A DNA stretch of 64,000 nucleotides from Aequorivita sinensis (GCF_006346335.1 NZ_VDMC01000003.1:62001-126000); one strand, 5' to 3'; counted from the stretch's first letter, positions 54,690 to 64,000 are shown. Program-made: numbers and translations. The notes: generated by a model from the sequence alone, not told the origin.

Positions 54690-55204
54690 CGGTTTAAGTA
54701 AAACACTTCATTATTTTGGTTATCAGTGTCTTTTATAGCGCAACTTGGAATAAATCCAAAGCGTTTTAAGAGGTTTTTTGAAGGAGTATTCCTGTAATCT
54801 GTGTAAGCCACAATAGTTTCAAAACCTCTTTCAGTGAAGCCATAATTTAAAACTGCTTTTAGGGCCTCACTCATAAAACCTTTGCCTTGAAATTTAGGAT
54901 CTAGGTCGTAACCAACCTCTGCAGTTTTTTTATCTTCTGAAAAATTCCAAAGACAAATCGAGCCAATTAATTCTGTTGAATCTTGTAAAGTTATCCCCCA
55001 AGTTATGGACTGATTTTTCTTTAATTGGCTGCTAATATTTGTAATATGTGCCACCGCCGTTTCAAAAGTTTGCGGCTCCCGTCTTTTAATGAATTTTGTG
55101 ATTTCTTCATCTGAACGGAAATAATGAATTCGATCTACATCCGAAAGATTTATCTCACGTAGATGCAAACGTTCAGTTTTAAGAATAGGGAAGGGGGTGG
55201 CCAT
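54686..55204 (-). CDS. RimJ/RimL-type N-acetyltransferase
   Basis: 172 residues. Opens with the family pattern TERLHLREINLSDVDRIHYF, has the acetyl-CoA loop FQGKGFMSEALKAVLNYGF and ends with NTPSKNLLKRFGFIPSC. Acceptor probably a protein N terminus or amine, not specified by sequence. Its TAG overlaps the pcm TAA on the other strand. Confidence 0.9.
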   Translation of the reverse strand: MATPFPILKTERLHLREINLSDVDRIHYFRSDEEITKFIKRREPQTFETAVAHITNISSQLKKNQSITWGITLQDSTELIGSICLWNFSEDKKTAEVGYDLDPKFQGKGFMSEALKAVLNYGFTERGFETIVAYTDYRNTPSKNLLKRFGFIPSCAIKDTDNQNNEVFYLNR

Positions 55205-55270
55205 AAGTGCTTTTCTATATTATGAAATTTGTTTTTGAAATGAATTTACATTCAAAGCGAGGATATGTAA

Positions 55271-56044
55271 TCATTGCTTTTTTAAAAACTCAATCAACTC
55301 CTCAAAAGATTCACTTGCGGCTTCTTGATTGTATTTTAATAAATAGTGTTTTTTACTGATAAATGGAATGATTCTGTAATACTTGCCTTTCGTTAAACTT
55401 TCAACATCATATCCGTGATAGGCTTCATCATAAACTTGAATGTTTACATTCTCTGCAATCATGTGCTCAAGGATATCGTCAACTTTTACAATTTTATCTC
55501 TTCCTCCCGTCATAATTAGAACTGGAACCTTTGGTTTTAACTTCATCTCATAGCCATTTGCGGGATAGAACATTGCAATTGACTTAATATGAAATTTCTC
55601 TAGTTGCGCTTTGTCATTTGCCAAAGGTATTAAGCCTAAGCCAGCACGTGACCAACCTACAATGCTTCCTTTGGAGTTTGGATAGATTCTTTCACTCTCT
55701 CTAGCCCATTTTAAAGCTTGTTCTAGCGTCCAAAGTATTTGAGAGGGCTCTTCTTCGTCAACATTTCTTTTGGATGCCTTATAAGCTGCAACGTTATCGA
55801 CCAATAAAACAGAAATTCCTTCTGCATTAAGTTTTTTAGCTACGTTAAAATAGTGCGTAGTGTCTTTAAAAATCCTCAAACCTCCAGTTCCAGGTAGGAA
55901 AACAGCCCATTTGGAAGCATCGTAATTATCAGCTTTTTGAAAATGAAAAAAATCGGTCATTTTCGCACCTTTGGGTACTTTCTGCATTGGGATACAGCTT
56001 GTAAAAAGCGAAAATATGAGCAGGAGTTTAAATGTAATTTTCAT
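55271..56044 (-). CDS. Lipoprotein alpha/beta hydrolase (dienelactone-hydrolase-like)
   Basis: 257 residues. Lipoprotein signal with LFTSC (Cys17). The hydrolase fold shows the nucleophile elbow GWSRAG (Ser132), acid Asp183 in TGGRDKIV and His210 in YHGYDV, a complete triad. The oxyanion region is FLPGTGGLRIF. It is envelope-anchored; substrate unknown. The neighbours (GNAT and DUF5686) give no clear pathway. Confidence 0.85.
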   Translation of the reverse strand: MKITFKLLLIFSLFTSCIPMQKVPKGAKMTDFFHFQKADNYDASKWAVFLPGTGGLRIFKDTTHYFNVAKKLNAEGISVLLVDNVAAYKASKRNVDEEEPSQILWTLEQALKWARESERIYPNSKGSIVGWSRAGLGLIPLANDKAQLEKFHIKSIAMFYPANGYEMKLKPKVPVLIMTGGRDKIVKVDDILEHMIAENVNIQVYDEAYHGYDVESLTKGKYYRIIPFISKKHYLLKYNQEAASESFEELIEFLKKQ

Positions 56045-56148
56045 CTTTTATTTTTAAAGAAATGATTTTCGCTATTGTCAATTTCATCACAATGAAATAT
56101 ATAACAAAAAAGATAATACGCTAATAATGATTTAGATAGATTGAATGC

Positions 56149-58632
56149 TTATAGTCTTAAAAGGTCTATAAACTTCAAACCAAATATGAAAGCGCCTTGA
56201 CTACCACCGTTGTAATAGGAGCGAACATAATCTACGCGGAGGAGTCTAAATTTTCCAAAACCAAGATTGTCGATACCGATTGAAACTTCGGAATAAGGCT
56301 TTCTTTCTTCAGTACTTAAAAAATGTGCTCCTGCCACTAAGTTGAGGTTTAACTGATTTATTCCTGGAATTTTACCTAAAATCCATCCGCGGAAGTCGTG
56401 TTCTAAATGCCCTTCAAAATAACTTTTATTGGTGCTGAATTCGTAATAGGGCATTAGGTTGAATACATTAGTATAATTTGGCGAAGTGCCCACTCTTGTT
56501 TGATTTCCGTTGAAATGTTTGTAATCTATAAATGAAATTCCTTCACCGTTTGCGATGGTTCCTCCTTTTAAATTGTAATAAAATTGACCTTTATTTCCTA
56601 AAGAAATTGATTGATTTAAACTCGCTTCTAAGTGGGTATAATCGTAGTAGCTTTCAGTAATAGCGGTTCCATTTTCTACTGAAATATTCAGTTCAGGAAA
56701 TTTATTATCACCAATATTAAATTTCATATCTGGATTTGAAAAATACTTTTGAGCGAAATTAATTCGAGCTCGTAACTTACTCTTTACAATGTTGTGTTCT
56801 GAAATTGCAGCATTGGTGAAGTCGTTTGGAAATAGGGGATTATTACTTGTGTAACTTACATCCTTATTCGGAATTGTAACATAGTCGGTATTGTTAAAGA
56901 GCGGTTGACGGTTTTCATAGGCAACAGATGCATATAAGTGCAGTCCGTTAAAAACTTCCTGACTATAGGCCAGACGTCCGTAATTAAGCTCGTAAAGCTT
57001 CATATAATTTCTTTCAAAGAAAAGCGTGGCGATTGTGTTTATTAGTGGAGATATGGGCTCCTCATCGTTAAACTGAGCAACCTTGCTTCCTCCTGAGAGT
57101 GAAAAACGCAGCTTGTTCTTCCAATTGAAGTTTCTAAGAATGCCAGCTGTAAATCGAAGTCGGTCTTCGGCAATTCCATAATCTGCTCTAACGGCTGCCG
57201 ATAGCGTGTTTGTTTGGTTATCATCGTACCATTTAAAGAAAGTTAATCCAGCTTTACTGTTCCATCCTTGTACAGTGTTGAAGTTTACCCCTCTTATTGG
57301 CCCTTCGTATCCCACCGACCACTTGTTGTATGAGTTTTTGTAAGTATAGCCGGTTAATAGGCTCATTACTCCAGGTTTATTTGATTTAGCATCTATAGAA
57401 TCTAAATATTTCTTCGAGCTTCTCAATACTTGAAGGCTGTCTTTCTTAATGTAATCTTTAAGTTCTTCATTGGTTAGTGGCACTGGACGAATTCCTTTCC
57501 AAAATAGACTGTCTTTTTTATTAGCTTCTGGTTTAAAGGAAAGTACTTCGTTGGTAAATGACTTTTTAGTGAATTCAGGTTTAAAATCGTAATTACTATA
57601 AACAGCAATAAAACGGCCATCTCCTTTCATTCCTAAAAGGCCAAACCCAAAATCGATAGTTTGAGAAAGCTTAACCCAAAAATCATTATCGGTGTCGTAT
57701 TTATAATTCTGCTTAATCAATAAATCACTTACAAAAGGTATCTGAATTGCACTTCCTGTAGTAGAGAGTTCTACGCCGTAAAGTTGCCAATCCTCTTCAA
57801 CTATATAAAGATATCCATGCCATACTCGGTCTTTAGGGCGTTTAGGTGTAACTTTAATTTTATTGATAAGCTTTGTGCCTTCATAAAAAACTCCATCGAG
57901 TTTATAGTTGTAATAGCTTAAGGCATTATTTGCAATTGGCGAAACAAGAGCAGCATTTAGTTCTACCGTATTTTCGTAAAATGAAATATTTGCACTTTGC
58001 GCACTGTTGAAGCTAAATCCGTTATCATTACCGCTTACTTTACTTGCAATAATTTTTTCAGTGAATTTGTCAGGTTTTTGATAGGCTATTTCCGAAATAG
58101 TTTCCGATAGGTAAACTATTCCTGTACGTGTACTGTCTAGCGCCCCATCAAAATCACCAACTTCTTGTCCGAAAATTTTCTCTGGAACATCTTTCACGTG
58201 CCACAGTCCTCTCGAATAGAAGTCGGCAGTGTATTCGCTTAGTTTTTCTAAGTTTTCTTTACGCTGTTCAATTGTCTTGCGAATAATGCGATAGGCGGGG
58301 TCTTCTGAAGTATCTACAACTACTTCATCTAAACTTGTTGTTTCTTCTTCAAGTGATATGTTTAAGATATAAGGAAAAGATGCAGCCGTGATATTTTTGG
58401 TTAACGTTTTATAACCTAAAAACTGAAATGAAACTTTGTATTCTTTCTTATCAGATACGTTTAAAGAGTAGTTACCGTCGTCATTTGTTGTAGTTCCTAT
58501 ATAGCTATTTTGAAGATAAATATTGACATAGGGTAGTGGTTCACCATTAGTGTCGGTTACTTTTCCTACTATCTGAGCAGAAATAGTTGTTGAAATTAAT
58601 ACGAAAACTAGAAGAAGTAATTTTATTTTCAT
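56149..58632 (-). CDS. DUF5686 outer-membrane protein with carboxypeptidase-regulatory domain
   Basis: 827 residues. Signal peptide 1-19 (STTISAQ); a carboxypeptidase D regulatory-like beta sandwich (about 20-105, VGKVTDTNGEPLPYVNIYLQ); then a long beta-strand-rich region ending in aromatic FIFGLKFIDLLRL. The DUF5686 region has GEGISFIDYKHFNGNQTR and many alternating strands that suit an outer-membrane barrel, although no TonB plug is visible. Family members are frequent near TonB systems and may act in surface assembly or uptake; the function is unproven. Ends with a C-terminal Leu, typical of neither OMP Phe nor T9SS signals. Confidence 0.8.
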   Translation of the reverse strand: MKIKLLLLVFVLISTTISAQIVGKVTDTNGEPLPYVNIYLQNSYIGTTTNDDGNYSLNVSDKKEYKVSFQFLGYKTLTKNITAASFPYILNISLEEETTSLDEVVVDTSEDPAYRIIRKTIEQRKENLEKLSEYTADFYSRGLWHVKDVPEKIFGQEVGDFDGALDSTRTGIVYLSETISEIAYQKPDKFTEKIIASKVSGNDNGFSFNSAQSANISFYENTVELNAALVSPIANNALSYYNYKLDGVFYEGTKLINKIKVTPKRPKDRVWHGYLYIVEEDWQLYGVELSTTGSAIQIPFVSDLLIKQNYKYDTDNDFWVKLSQTIDFGFGLLGMKGDGRFIAVYSNYDFKPEFTKKSFTNEVLSFKPEANKKDSLFWKGIRPVPLTNEELKDYIKKDSLQVLRSSKKYLDSIDAKSNKPGVMSLLTGYTYKNSYNKWSVGYEGPIRGVNFNTVQGWNSKAGLTFFKWYDDNQTNTLSAAVRADYGIAEDRLRFTAGILRNFNWKNKLRFSLSGGSKVAQFNDEEPISPLINTIATLFFERNYMKLYELNYGRLAYSQEVFNGLHLYASVAYENRQPLFNNTDYVTIPNKDVSYTSNNPLFPNDFTNAAISEHNIVKSKLRARINFAQKYFSNPDMKFNIGDNKFPELNISVENGTAITESYYDYTHLEASLNQSISLGNKGQFYYNLKGGTIANGEGISFIDYKHFNGNQTRVGTSPNYTNVFNLMPYYEFSTNKSYFEGHLEHDFRGWILGKIPGINQLNLNLVAGAHFLSTEERKPYSEVSIGIDNLGFGKFRLLRVDYVRSYYNGGSQGAFIFGLKFIDLLRL

Positions 58633-58766
58633 CAGTATTTTGGAAGATTAGTTATTGCAAAATACTAATAAAAAAGTTTACATTTTGCTAAAGTATTGTT
58701 ATCGGAAATGTAATCAAAACTTCTTTTAGTTAGAAGAATACGAAGATGCTAAAACTGTGAAAACAA

Positions 58767-59234
58767 CTAATTATTAAAGGATTTCTTAATTCTGCTAAGT
58801 TGTTTTTTGGTATCTCTTTCTTTTATGGTTTCCCTTTTGTCGTATAGTTTTTTACCTCGAGCAAGAGCGATATCTATTTTAGCTAACCCTTTGTTATTAG
58901 TGAAAAGCACTAATGGTATAATGGTTAATCCAGAGTTTTTAACTTCTTTTTCAAGTTTCTTTAATTCACTTCGATTGAGAAGAAGTTTACGTTCACTTTT
59001 AGGGCTGTGGTTGTAATGAGTAGCGTGGCTATACTCTTGAATAGTCATGTTTATGACAAAGAGTTCACCTTTACTATTGAATTCACAAAAGCTTTCAGCA
59101 ATCGAGGCCTTACCTTCTCGGATGGCTTTTATTTCGGTTCCGCGTAAAACAATGCCTGCAGTGAAAGTATCGAGAATCTCATACTCAAACCTAGCTTTAC
59201 GATTTTTAATTTTTACGTTTTTCTGAATTGCCAT
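58767..59234 (-). CDS. smpB: SsrA-binding protein SmpB
   Basis: 155 residues. Binds tmRNA and delivers it to stalled ribosomes. Motifs NRKARFEYEILDTFTAGIVL, GTEIKAIREGKASIAESF, KKLYDKRETIKERDTK and the basic C-terminal tail are all as in the family. The tmRNA gene ssrA was not seen in this window. A -7 box ends 5 nt before the ATG. Confidence 0.97.
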   Translation of the reverse strand: MAIQKNVKIKNRKARFEYEILDTFTAGIVLRGTEIKAIREGKASIAESFCEFNSKGELFVINMTIQEYSHATHYNHSPKSERKLLLNRSELKKLEKEVKNSGLTIIPLVLFTNNKGLAKIDIALARGKKLYDKRETIKERDTKKQLSRIKKSFNN

Positions 59235-59239
59235 AGATG

Positions 59240-59247
59240 CAAAAATA
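59240..59247 (-). promoter_or_regulatory. -7 promoter box of smpB, 5 nt before the ATG
   Basis: Minus strand TATTTTTG, followed by CATCT then the ATG at 59234. Another near-leaderless arrangement. Confidence 0.5.
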
Positions 59248-59300
59248 GAATGAATAAAGAAGAATTTCTAAATTTTATTATAAAATCCGAAAAGAAGATG

Positions 59301-59855
59301 TTATTCCACTTTAAAAGTCTCTACGTTTCGGTTGTTTCCATCGATAGATACCTTAAAAAGTGTTGTATTATCGCTATCATTCATGTCTTTAAATTTTTGT
59401 TCTCCTATAAGTTTGTTTACCAGCATAGGGGTAGTATTGCTGTGGCCCGAAATGATAACGGTTTTACCATTGGTTTCTTTTAGAAAGTCTTCAGAGTATA
59501 ATGTGTTTGGATTGTAAGTTTTAGGAGAAATTGCTTTTTGCTGAGCAATAAAGGAAACTGTCTGCTTGGTTCTAATGTATTTAGTTACGTAAATCTCGTC
59601 TATTTTGATTGTCTCGAAATATTTCGCCCAATTTTTTGCACGCATCATTCCATCTATGTTAAGACTAGGATCTTCATTTTCAGGATCTGTTCTATCCTTT
59701 TCGGCATGACGAATTAAATAATATGTTGCTTTATATAGTGGGGTTTTTACTTCATTAGTTTCCTCTGAAGACTGTTCATTTATGTTTTTATCTTTTTGTT
59801 GCCCACAAAATGTAAAAAGCGACGTAAAAATTAATAATAATAAAAATTGCTTCAT
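59301..59855 (-). CDS. Histidine-phosphatase-superfamily lipoprotein
   Basis: 184 residues. Lipobox LFTFC (Cys17), a linker rich in polar residues, then the phosphoglycerate-mutase-like fold: YYLIRHAEKDRTDP (catalytic His50 with the RHAE motif of SixA-like phosphatases) and VIISGHSNTTPML (second His). It is a periplasmic or surface phosphatase with unknown substrate. A TAACTTTG box lies at 59895-59902. Confidence 0.88.
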   Translation of the reverse strand: MKQFLLLLIFTSLFTFCGQQKDKNINEQSSEETNEVKTPLYKATYYLIRHAEKDRTDPENEDPSLNIDGMMRAKNWAKYFETIKIDEIYVTKYIRTKQTVSFIAQQKAISPKTYNPNTLYSEDFLKETNGKTVIISGHSNTTPMLVNKLIGEQKFKDMNDSDNTTLFKVSIDGNNRNVETFKVE

Positions 59856-59894
59856 AGTGCTGTGTTTTAAATAACATCATTTAAGACTTGTTAG

Positions 59895-59902
59895 CAAAGT
59901 TA
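59895..59902 (-). promoter_or_regulatory. -7 promoter box of the histidine-phosphatase lipoprotein
   Basis: Minus strand TAACTTTG, 39 nt before the ATG at 59855. A CAA (minus TTG) at 59913-59915 is too close for a -33 element. Confidence 0.4.
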
Positions 59903-60011
59903 TAACTTAATTCAAAGAACCTTTAGGGTTTCATTAATATAAAATCTCAGGGAAGACATGTAATTTTATAGTATCAAAAAAAATAATTAATTAAACTAAA
60001 ATCAAAAAGCT

Positions 60012-60197
60012 ATGAACGAAGATCAGTTTAAAGGAAAATGGAATCAAGTAAAAGGTAAGTTTAAGCAACAATTTGCAGACATTACCGATGACGATTTAAT
60101 GTACGCTGAAGGAAAGTCTGATGAATTACTTGGTCGCCTTCAAGAGAAAACGGGTAAAACCAAAGAACAATTAAAGGATATGATAGATAAGTGGTAG
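60012..60197 (+). CDS. CsbD family stress protein
   Basis: 61 residues, full length for the family. It contains NEDQFKGKWNQVKGKFKQQF and YAEGKSDELLGRLQEKTGKT, the pattern of CsbD small helical proteins induced under general stress in many bacteria. Function unknown. Followed by a strong terminator, so monocistronic. Confidence 0.93.
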   Translation: MNEDQFKGKWNQVKGKFKQQFADITDDDLMYAEGKSDELLGRLQEKTGKTKEQLKDMIDKW

Positions 60198-60236
60198 TTA
60201 TTTCTAAACTATAGTTACTGCTTTATTTAAAGCCAG

Positions 60237-60276
60237 GCCCATCAAAATTCAATAATAGAATTTTGATGGGCTTTTT
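60237..60276 (+). terminator. Strong intrinsic terminator of the CsbD gene
   Basis: 14-bp perfect stem GCCCATCAAAATTC (60237-60250)/GAATTTTGATGGGC (60258-60271), 7-nt loop, then TTTTTG. Confidence 0.92.
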
Positions 60277-60330
60277 GTTGTGTCTAATTTTTCTACAAAT
60301 ACAGAGCAGCTTCTAGCAGTTTATTTTTTA

Positions 60331-60364
60331 TTCACTAAATAAAAAGTAGGTGTTCACTAAATAA
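60331..60364 (+). repeat. TTCACTAAATAA direct repeat, 22-bp period
   Basis: Identical 12-mers at 60331-60342 and 60353-60364, two helical turns apart, about 85-115 bp upstream of the ATG at 60447. Possible regulator site. Confidence 0.5.
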
Positions 60365-60446
60365 GCGTACTAAAGAATAAATTAGTTAATAGTTTTATAG
60401 AAATTTTGATATTAAAACTGCACTAACCATTTAAATTAATAATAAA

Positions 60447-60977
60447 ATGAAAATATTTTCACTTGCACTTTTGTTTCTATTTATTTCGCTACAATCTTAC
60501 TGTCAAGAACCTATATATTTTCAAAATGGCAATGGTATTTTGAAAGGAAACCTTAATCAAGGTAAGCCTATGGAGGATTTATCTTGGGCGTGGAAAAGTA
60601 ATAATGCATGTTTCCCAGAAACGCAAAAAAATAAATTTACAGGAAATCATGTGTTATATTATACCGATTTACCGGCTTATTCCGAAATGGAAGTAACGGT
60701 GGTTCCTAAAAATCGTAGAGCTAATTTTAGCATTTACGCATATCAAGTTGGAACAGTTTCGGAGAAAAATATAGTACCTAATTTATACAGTTGCGTGAGT
60801 TGTGAAGCTGAACATAAATGGGATTTTAAAAAAAGAGGAAGAACTCAGAATCATACGCGTACAGTAAAAAATTTAACGGCTATTGCAAATCCTTTCCAAG
60901 TGGTAATTGGTGTGACAGGAGCAAATGGATTGGCTGAGGGCGAATATGAACTTCATGTAAAACTTAAAACTAGATAA
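60447..60977 (+). CDS. Secreted protein of unknown function
   Basis: 176 residues. Signal peptide 1-19 (SLQSYCQ, cleaved near YC or CQ). The mature part has NACFPETQKNKFTGNHVLYY, EMEVTVVPKNRRANFSIYAY, two nearby cysteines in LYSCVSCEAEHKWDF and FQVVIGVTGANGLAEGEYELHV. The beta-rich C-terminal half loosely resembles pre-peptidase C-terminal-type domains that bind surfaces or polysaccharides. There is no T9SS tail. I do not recognise a family with confidence. Confidence 0.6.
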   Translation: MKIFSLALLFLFISLQSYCQEPIYFQNGNGILKGNLNQGKPMEDLSWAWKSNNACFPETQKNKFTGNHVLYYTDLPAYSEMEVTVVPKNRRANFSIYAYQVGTVSEKNIVPNLYSCVSCEAEHKWDFKKRGRTQNHTRTVKNLTAIANPFQVVIGVTGANGLAEGEYELHVKLKTR

Positions 60978-61010
60978 AAAAATCCCCCAAACCTTCGCTT
61001 GGGGGATTTT
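60976..61010. terminator. Bidirectional terminator between the secreted protein and clpB
   Basis: AAAATCCCCCAA (60979-60990), 8-nt loop, TTGGGGGATTTT (60999-61010). The two convergent genes end at 60977 and 61031. T-runs are short on both strands. Confidence 0.8.
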
Positions 61011-61030
61011 CATAGAATAGTAATACTAAA

Positions 61031-63631
61031 TTATTCTACTATATTCTCTTGGTTTCTAAACACAAGATTATCATTAAAACTATCTAGCAGTATAATACTT
61101 TCTGTAGTTATTTTTCCTCCGAGAATTTCCTTAGATAGCTCGTTTAGAACTTCTCGCTGTACAACTCTCTTCACTGGTCTTGCTCCAAATTGAGGGTCGT
61201 AACCTTTCTCCGCTAAATAATCGATAGCTTCAGGTGTAGCGTCTAAAACAATATTTTGTTTCAGCAACATTTTAGACACACCTTTCAATTGAAGTTCCAC
61301 AATTTTGCGGATGTCTGTTCTTGAGAGTGGTGTAAACATTATAATGTCGTCAATTCGGTTTAAGAATTCTGGACGAACTGTTTGTTTTAGTAATGCTAAT
61401 ACTTCAGTTTTAGCACCTTCCATTGCAGTATCCGGATCTTTCACCGCTTCAAAACGCTCTTGAATTATCTGACTACCCATATTACTAGTCATAATAATTA
61501 TGGTGTTTTTGAAATCTGCTAATCGTCCTTTGTTGTCTGTCAACCTACCTTCATCCAAAACCTGTAATAAAATATTAAATGTATCAGGGTGTGCTTTTTC
61601 AATTTCGTCTAGCAACACCACGCTATAAGGTTTACGACGTACAGCTTCGGTTAATTGTCCACCTTCGTCATATCCCACATATCCTGGAGGTGCACCAACT
61701 AAGCGGCTCACACTGTGTCTTTCCTGATACTCACTCATATCAATTCGCGTCATGGCACTTTCATCATCGAATAGATATTCAGCTAAGGCCTTAGCTAGCT
61801 CGGTTTTACCTACACCAGTTGTTCCTAAAAATAAGAAACTACCAATTGGTTTTTTTTCGTCCTGCAATCCTGCGCGGCTTCTTCTAATGGCGTCACTTAC
61901 TGCAACTATTGCTTCGTGTTGACCAACTACTCGTTTGTGAAGCTCATCTTCTAAAACTAATAGTTTTTCACGTTCACTTTGAAGCATTTTGGTAACTGGA
62001 ACTCCAGTCCATTTTGCAACAACTTCAGCAATATCTTCTCGAGTAACTTCTTCTTTAATTAAAGATGTGCTTTCGTCATTTTCCGCCAATTGCGTTTCAA
62101 GTTTGGTAAGCTTTTCCTGGGCTTCTTTAATTTTTCCGTAACGAAGCTCTGCTACTTTTCCAAAATCGCCATCTCGTTCAGCGCGTTCAGCTTCCAGCTT
62201 ATACTCTTCAATTTCCTTTTTCAGATTCTGAACATTATCTACTACTTCTTTCTCACTTTGCCACTTTGCATTAAGTTCATTTCGTTCTTCTTTTAAATTG
62301 GCTAATTCTGAATGTAGAGACTTCAACTTAACTTCGTCGTTTTCACGTTTTATCGCTTCAATTTCAATCTCAAGTTGCATTATCTTTCTGTCTAAAACAT
62401 CTAGTTCTTCAGGCTTAGAGTTGATTTCCATTCTAAGTTTACTAGCTGCTTCATCCATTAAGTCAATGGCTTTATCTGGAAGGAAACGGTTTGTAATATA
62501 TCTTTCTGAAAGTTCAACGGCAGCAATAATGGCTTCGTCTTTAATGCGTACCTTATGGTGGGTTTCGTACTTTTCTTTAATTCCTCGTAATATTGAAATT
62601 GCACTTTCAGTATCAGGTTCATCTACAACAACTCTTTGGAATCGACGCTCTAAGGCTTTGTCTTTTTCAAAATACTTTTGGTATTCATCAAGCGTTGTTG
62701 CTCCTATTGCACGTAATTCACCACGGGCTAATGCTGGTTTTAAGATGTTCGCGGCATCCATTGCACCTTGTCCACCTCCAGCACCTACTAGAGTATGTAT
62801 CTCGTCGATAAAAAGAACAATGTCTCCTTCGCTTGAAGTTACTTCCTTAATAACAGCTTTTAATCGCTCTTCGAATTCCCCTTTGTATTTGGCTCCGGCG
62901 ATTAACGCACCCATATCTAATGAATAAATTTCTTTAGTCTTTAAATTTTCAGGTACATCCCCGTCCACTATTCTGTGAGCAAGACCCTCAGCAATTGCAG
63001 TTTTACCAGTTCCTGGTTCTCCAACAAGCATTGGGTTGTTTTTAGTTCTTCTAGAAAGAATTTGTAGAATTCTTCTTATTTCTTCATCACGACCAATTAC
63101 TGGATCCATCTTGCCATCACGAGCTAGTTGATTCAGGTTTTTAGCGTATTTGTTTAATGAATTATAGGTTTCTTCAGCACTTTGTGAAGTTACTTTTTCG
63201 CCACCTCGTAATTCCTGAATAGCAGCTTTCATCCCTTTTTCGGTTACTCCTTGGTCTTTTAGACTTAGGGCAATAGCACTTTTAGAATTTAAAATTGCCA
63301 ATAGAAGATGTTCAATAGAAACAAATTCATCGCCCATTTTTTTAGCAATATTGCTCGCTTCAAGTACAGCTTTATTGGCTTCACGTGAAAGCATAATATC
63401 ACCACCAGAAACTTTAGGGAAACTTTCTAGTTGCTTTTCTAAAATCTGTTTAAGGGTAACAAGGTTTACATTTAATTTTTTTAAAATAAATGGTGTGGCA
63501 TTTTCATCCACCTCAAATATAGCTTTGAGTATGTGTTCGTTTTCAATTTGCTGATGGCCAAATCCCTGCGCTATTTGCTGCGCTTTTTGGATGGCCTCCT
63601 GACTTTTTATGGTAAAATTGTTAAAGTTCAT
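61031..63631 (-). CDS. clpB: ATP-dependent disaggregase ClpB
   Basis: 866 residues. N-terminal double Clp-N domain (about 1-145), first AAA+ with Walker A GEPGTGKT at 204-211 and [15 protein letters not shown], coiled-coil middle domain (about 410-530), second AAA+ with [16 protein letters not shown] and [20 protein letters not shown], and a C-terminal small domain. It rescues aggregated proteins with DnaK. No ClpP-binding IGF loop is visible, consistent with ClpB. No HrcA-type CIRCE element was found upstream. Confidence 0.98.
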   Translation of the reverse strand: MNFNNFTIKSQEAIQKAQQIAQGFGHQQIENEHILKAIFEVDENATPFILKKLNVNLVTLKQILEKQLESFPKVSGGDIMLSREANKAVLEASNIAKKMGDEFVSIEHLLLAILNSKSAIALSLKDQGVTEKGMKAAIQELRGGEKVTSQSAEETYNSLNKYAKNLNQLARDGKMDPVIGRDEEIRRILQILSRRTKNNPMLVGEPGTGKTAIAEGLAHRIVDGDVPENLKTKEIYSLDMGALIAGAKYKGEFEERLKAVIKEVTSSEGDIVLFIDEIHTLVGAGGGQGAMDAANILKPALARGELRAIGATTLDEYQKYFEKDKALERRFQRVVVDEPDTESAISILRGIKEKYETHHKVRIKDEAIIAAVELSERYITNRFLPDKAIDLMDEAASKLRMEINSKPEELDVLDRKIMQLEIEIEAIKRENDEVKLKSLHSELANLKEERNELNAKWQSEKEVVDNVQNLKKEIEEYKLEAERAERDGDFGKVAELRYGKIKEAQEKLTKLETQLAENDESTSLIKEEVTREDIAEVVAKWTGVPVTKMLQSEREKLLVLEDELHKRVVGQHEAIVAVSDAIRRSRAGLQDEKKPIGSFLFLGTTGVGKTELAKALAEYLFDDESAMTRIDMSEYQERHSVSRLVGAPPGYVGYDEGGQLTEAVRRKPYSVVLLDEIEKAHPDTFNILLQVLDEGRLTDNKGRLADFKNTIIIMTSNMGSQIIQERFEAVKDPDTAMEGAKTEVLALLKQTVRPEFLNRIDDIIMFTPLSRTDIRKIVELQLKGVSKMLLKQNIVLDATPEAIDYLAEKGYDPQFGARPVKRVVQREVLNELSKEILGGKITTESIILLDSFNDNLVFRNQENIVE

Positions 63632-63835
63632 ATATAATATTCTTTTTTTGCTTTTTGTTTATTTCTTTCGGCTTCGTTTATAGAGCGAAAGTTATTGTGC
63701 TTAGTCGAATTACAAATACAAAGCCATTATAAAATTAAGACAAAATGTCTGTAATAATCAGTCATTTAACAGACATTATGACCGTTGTTTTTAGCTTTTA
63801 TCATTTCATTTAGATATTTATGACAATAGAACTTG

Positions 63836-63843
63836 TAGCTTTG
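63836..63843 (+). promoter_or_regulatory. -7 promoter box of ytxJ
   Basis: TAGCTTTG, 16 nt before the ATG at 63860. No TTG at -33 spacing. Confidence 0.45.
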
Positions 63844-63859
63844 TAAAAAAGAAATTATT

Positions 63860-64000
63860 ATGGGACTATTTGATATGTTTAAATCACCAAGAGATGCTGC
63901 TAAAGAGGAAATAGTAGAAACTCCTTGGCACGTTTTAGGTAAAATAGAGCAATTAGACGATTTAGTAGCACAGTCTAAAACAAAACCAGTTGCAATTTTT
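63860..64000 (+). CDS. ytxJ: Bacillithiol-system redox protein YtxJ (5' part)
   Basis: 47 codons are visible and the frame continues beyond the window. It starts MGLFDMFKSPRD, and the segment WHVLGKIEQLDDLVAQSK followed by PVAIF matches the start of YtxJ, a thioredoxin-fold monothiol protein of the bacillithiol system. The active-site cysteine lies outside the window, so the call rests on the N terminus. Confidence 0.75.
   Translation, partial: MGLFDMFKSPRDAAKEEIVETPWHVLGKIEQLDDLVAQSKTKPVAIF

Noticed and set aside
62298-62927. Long open frame (209 codons) on the plus strand across clpB
   Set aside because: It is antisense to strongly conserved ClpB codons, with Ser-rich composition typical of a shadow frame and no promoter or family match.

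Overview
The window is AT-rich chromosomal DNA from a member of the Flavobacteriaceae (Bacteroidota). Supporting features are type IX secretion (T9SS) C-terminal sorting domains, a Bacteroidota-type RNA polymerase omega subunit, BamD next to omega and CoaBC, a carboxypeptidase-regulatory/DUF5686 surface protein, DUF4835, DUF6913, DUF2795 and YtxJ. Promoters of the TAnnTTTG (-7) type recur, Shine-Dalgarno-like sites are absent, and several TTG or GTG starts are needed. I see no rRNA, tRNA, CRISPR array, insertion sequence, prophage or plasmid gene. Almost everything is core metabolism and envelope biology in conserved flavobacterial gene orders. No genus is claimed.

Layout. 1-5.4 kb: partial ferritin-like PA2169 gene, a T9SS secreted protein with GC-rich middle, and an overlapping pair of transmembrane TPR proteins, one of which is an AraC regulator, then DUF4199. 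5.4-15.2 kb (minus): secA, DUF2795, corrinoid adenosyltransferase, trmD, a DUF748 protein, long gapdh, HtrA protease. 15.5-18.7 kb (plus): dapF, GNAT, mltG and a lysozyme-like secreted protein, a peptidoglycan group. 18.7-24.9 kb (minus): RsmI-like methyltransferase, a decayed T9SS tail, LMW phosphatase, dnaA, then ribD-EamA-yigZ. 24.9-36.8 kb (plus): GNAT, prmC, LOG, ligA, DUF6913, dapA, bamD, rpoZ, coaBC, DUF4835, recN, fabI.

36.9-46.6 kb (plus): a 1551-residue T9SS multidomain surface protein with a 185-codon tandem duplication, a GT2 glycosyltransferase, YbbR, coaE and an RprX/RprY-like two-component pair. 46.6-53.7 kb (minus): a seven-gene run (Gfo/Idh, 3-hydroxyacyl-CoA dehydrogenase, DUF1015, YggS, exonuclease/GIY-YIG fusion, potassium channel, miaA). 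53.7-64 kb: pcm, GNAT, lipoprotein hydrolase, DUF5686 protein, smpB, histidine phosphatase lipoprotein, CsbD, an unknown secreted protein, clpB, and the start of ytxJ.

The most interesting signals are regulatory and evolutionary rather than a new gene system. They are: -7 boxes ending only 4-7 nt before six start codons (probable leaderless mRNAs), four GTTAA half-sites in about 11-bp phase before the two-component genes, terminators embedded in opposing coding sequences, mosaic T9SS genes with a gene-conversion-like duplication, and a T9SS sorting-domain remnant. The output-less TPR partner of the membrane AraC regulator is the best candidate for a poorly described signalling arrangement.
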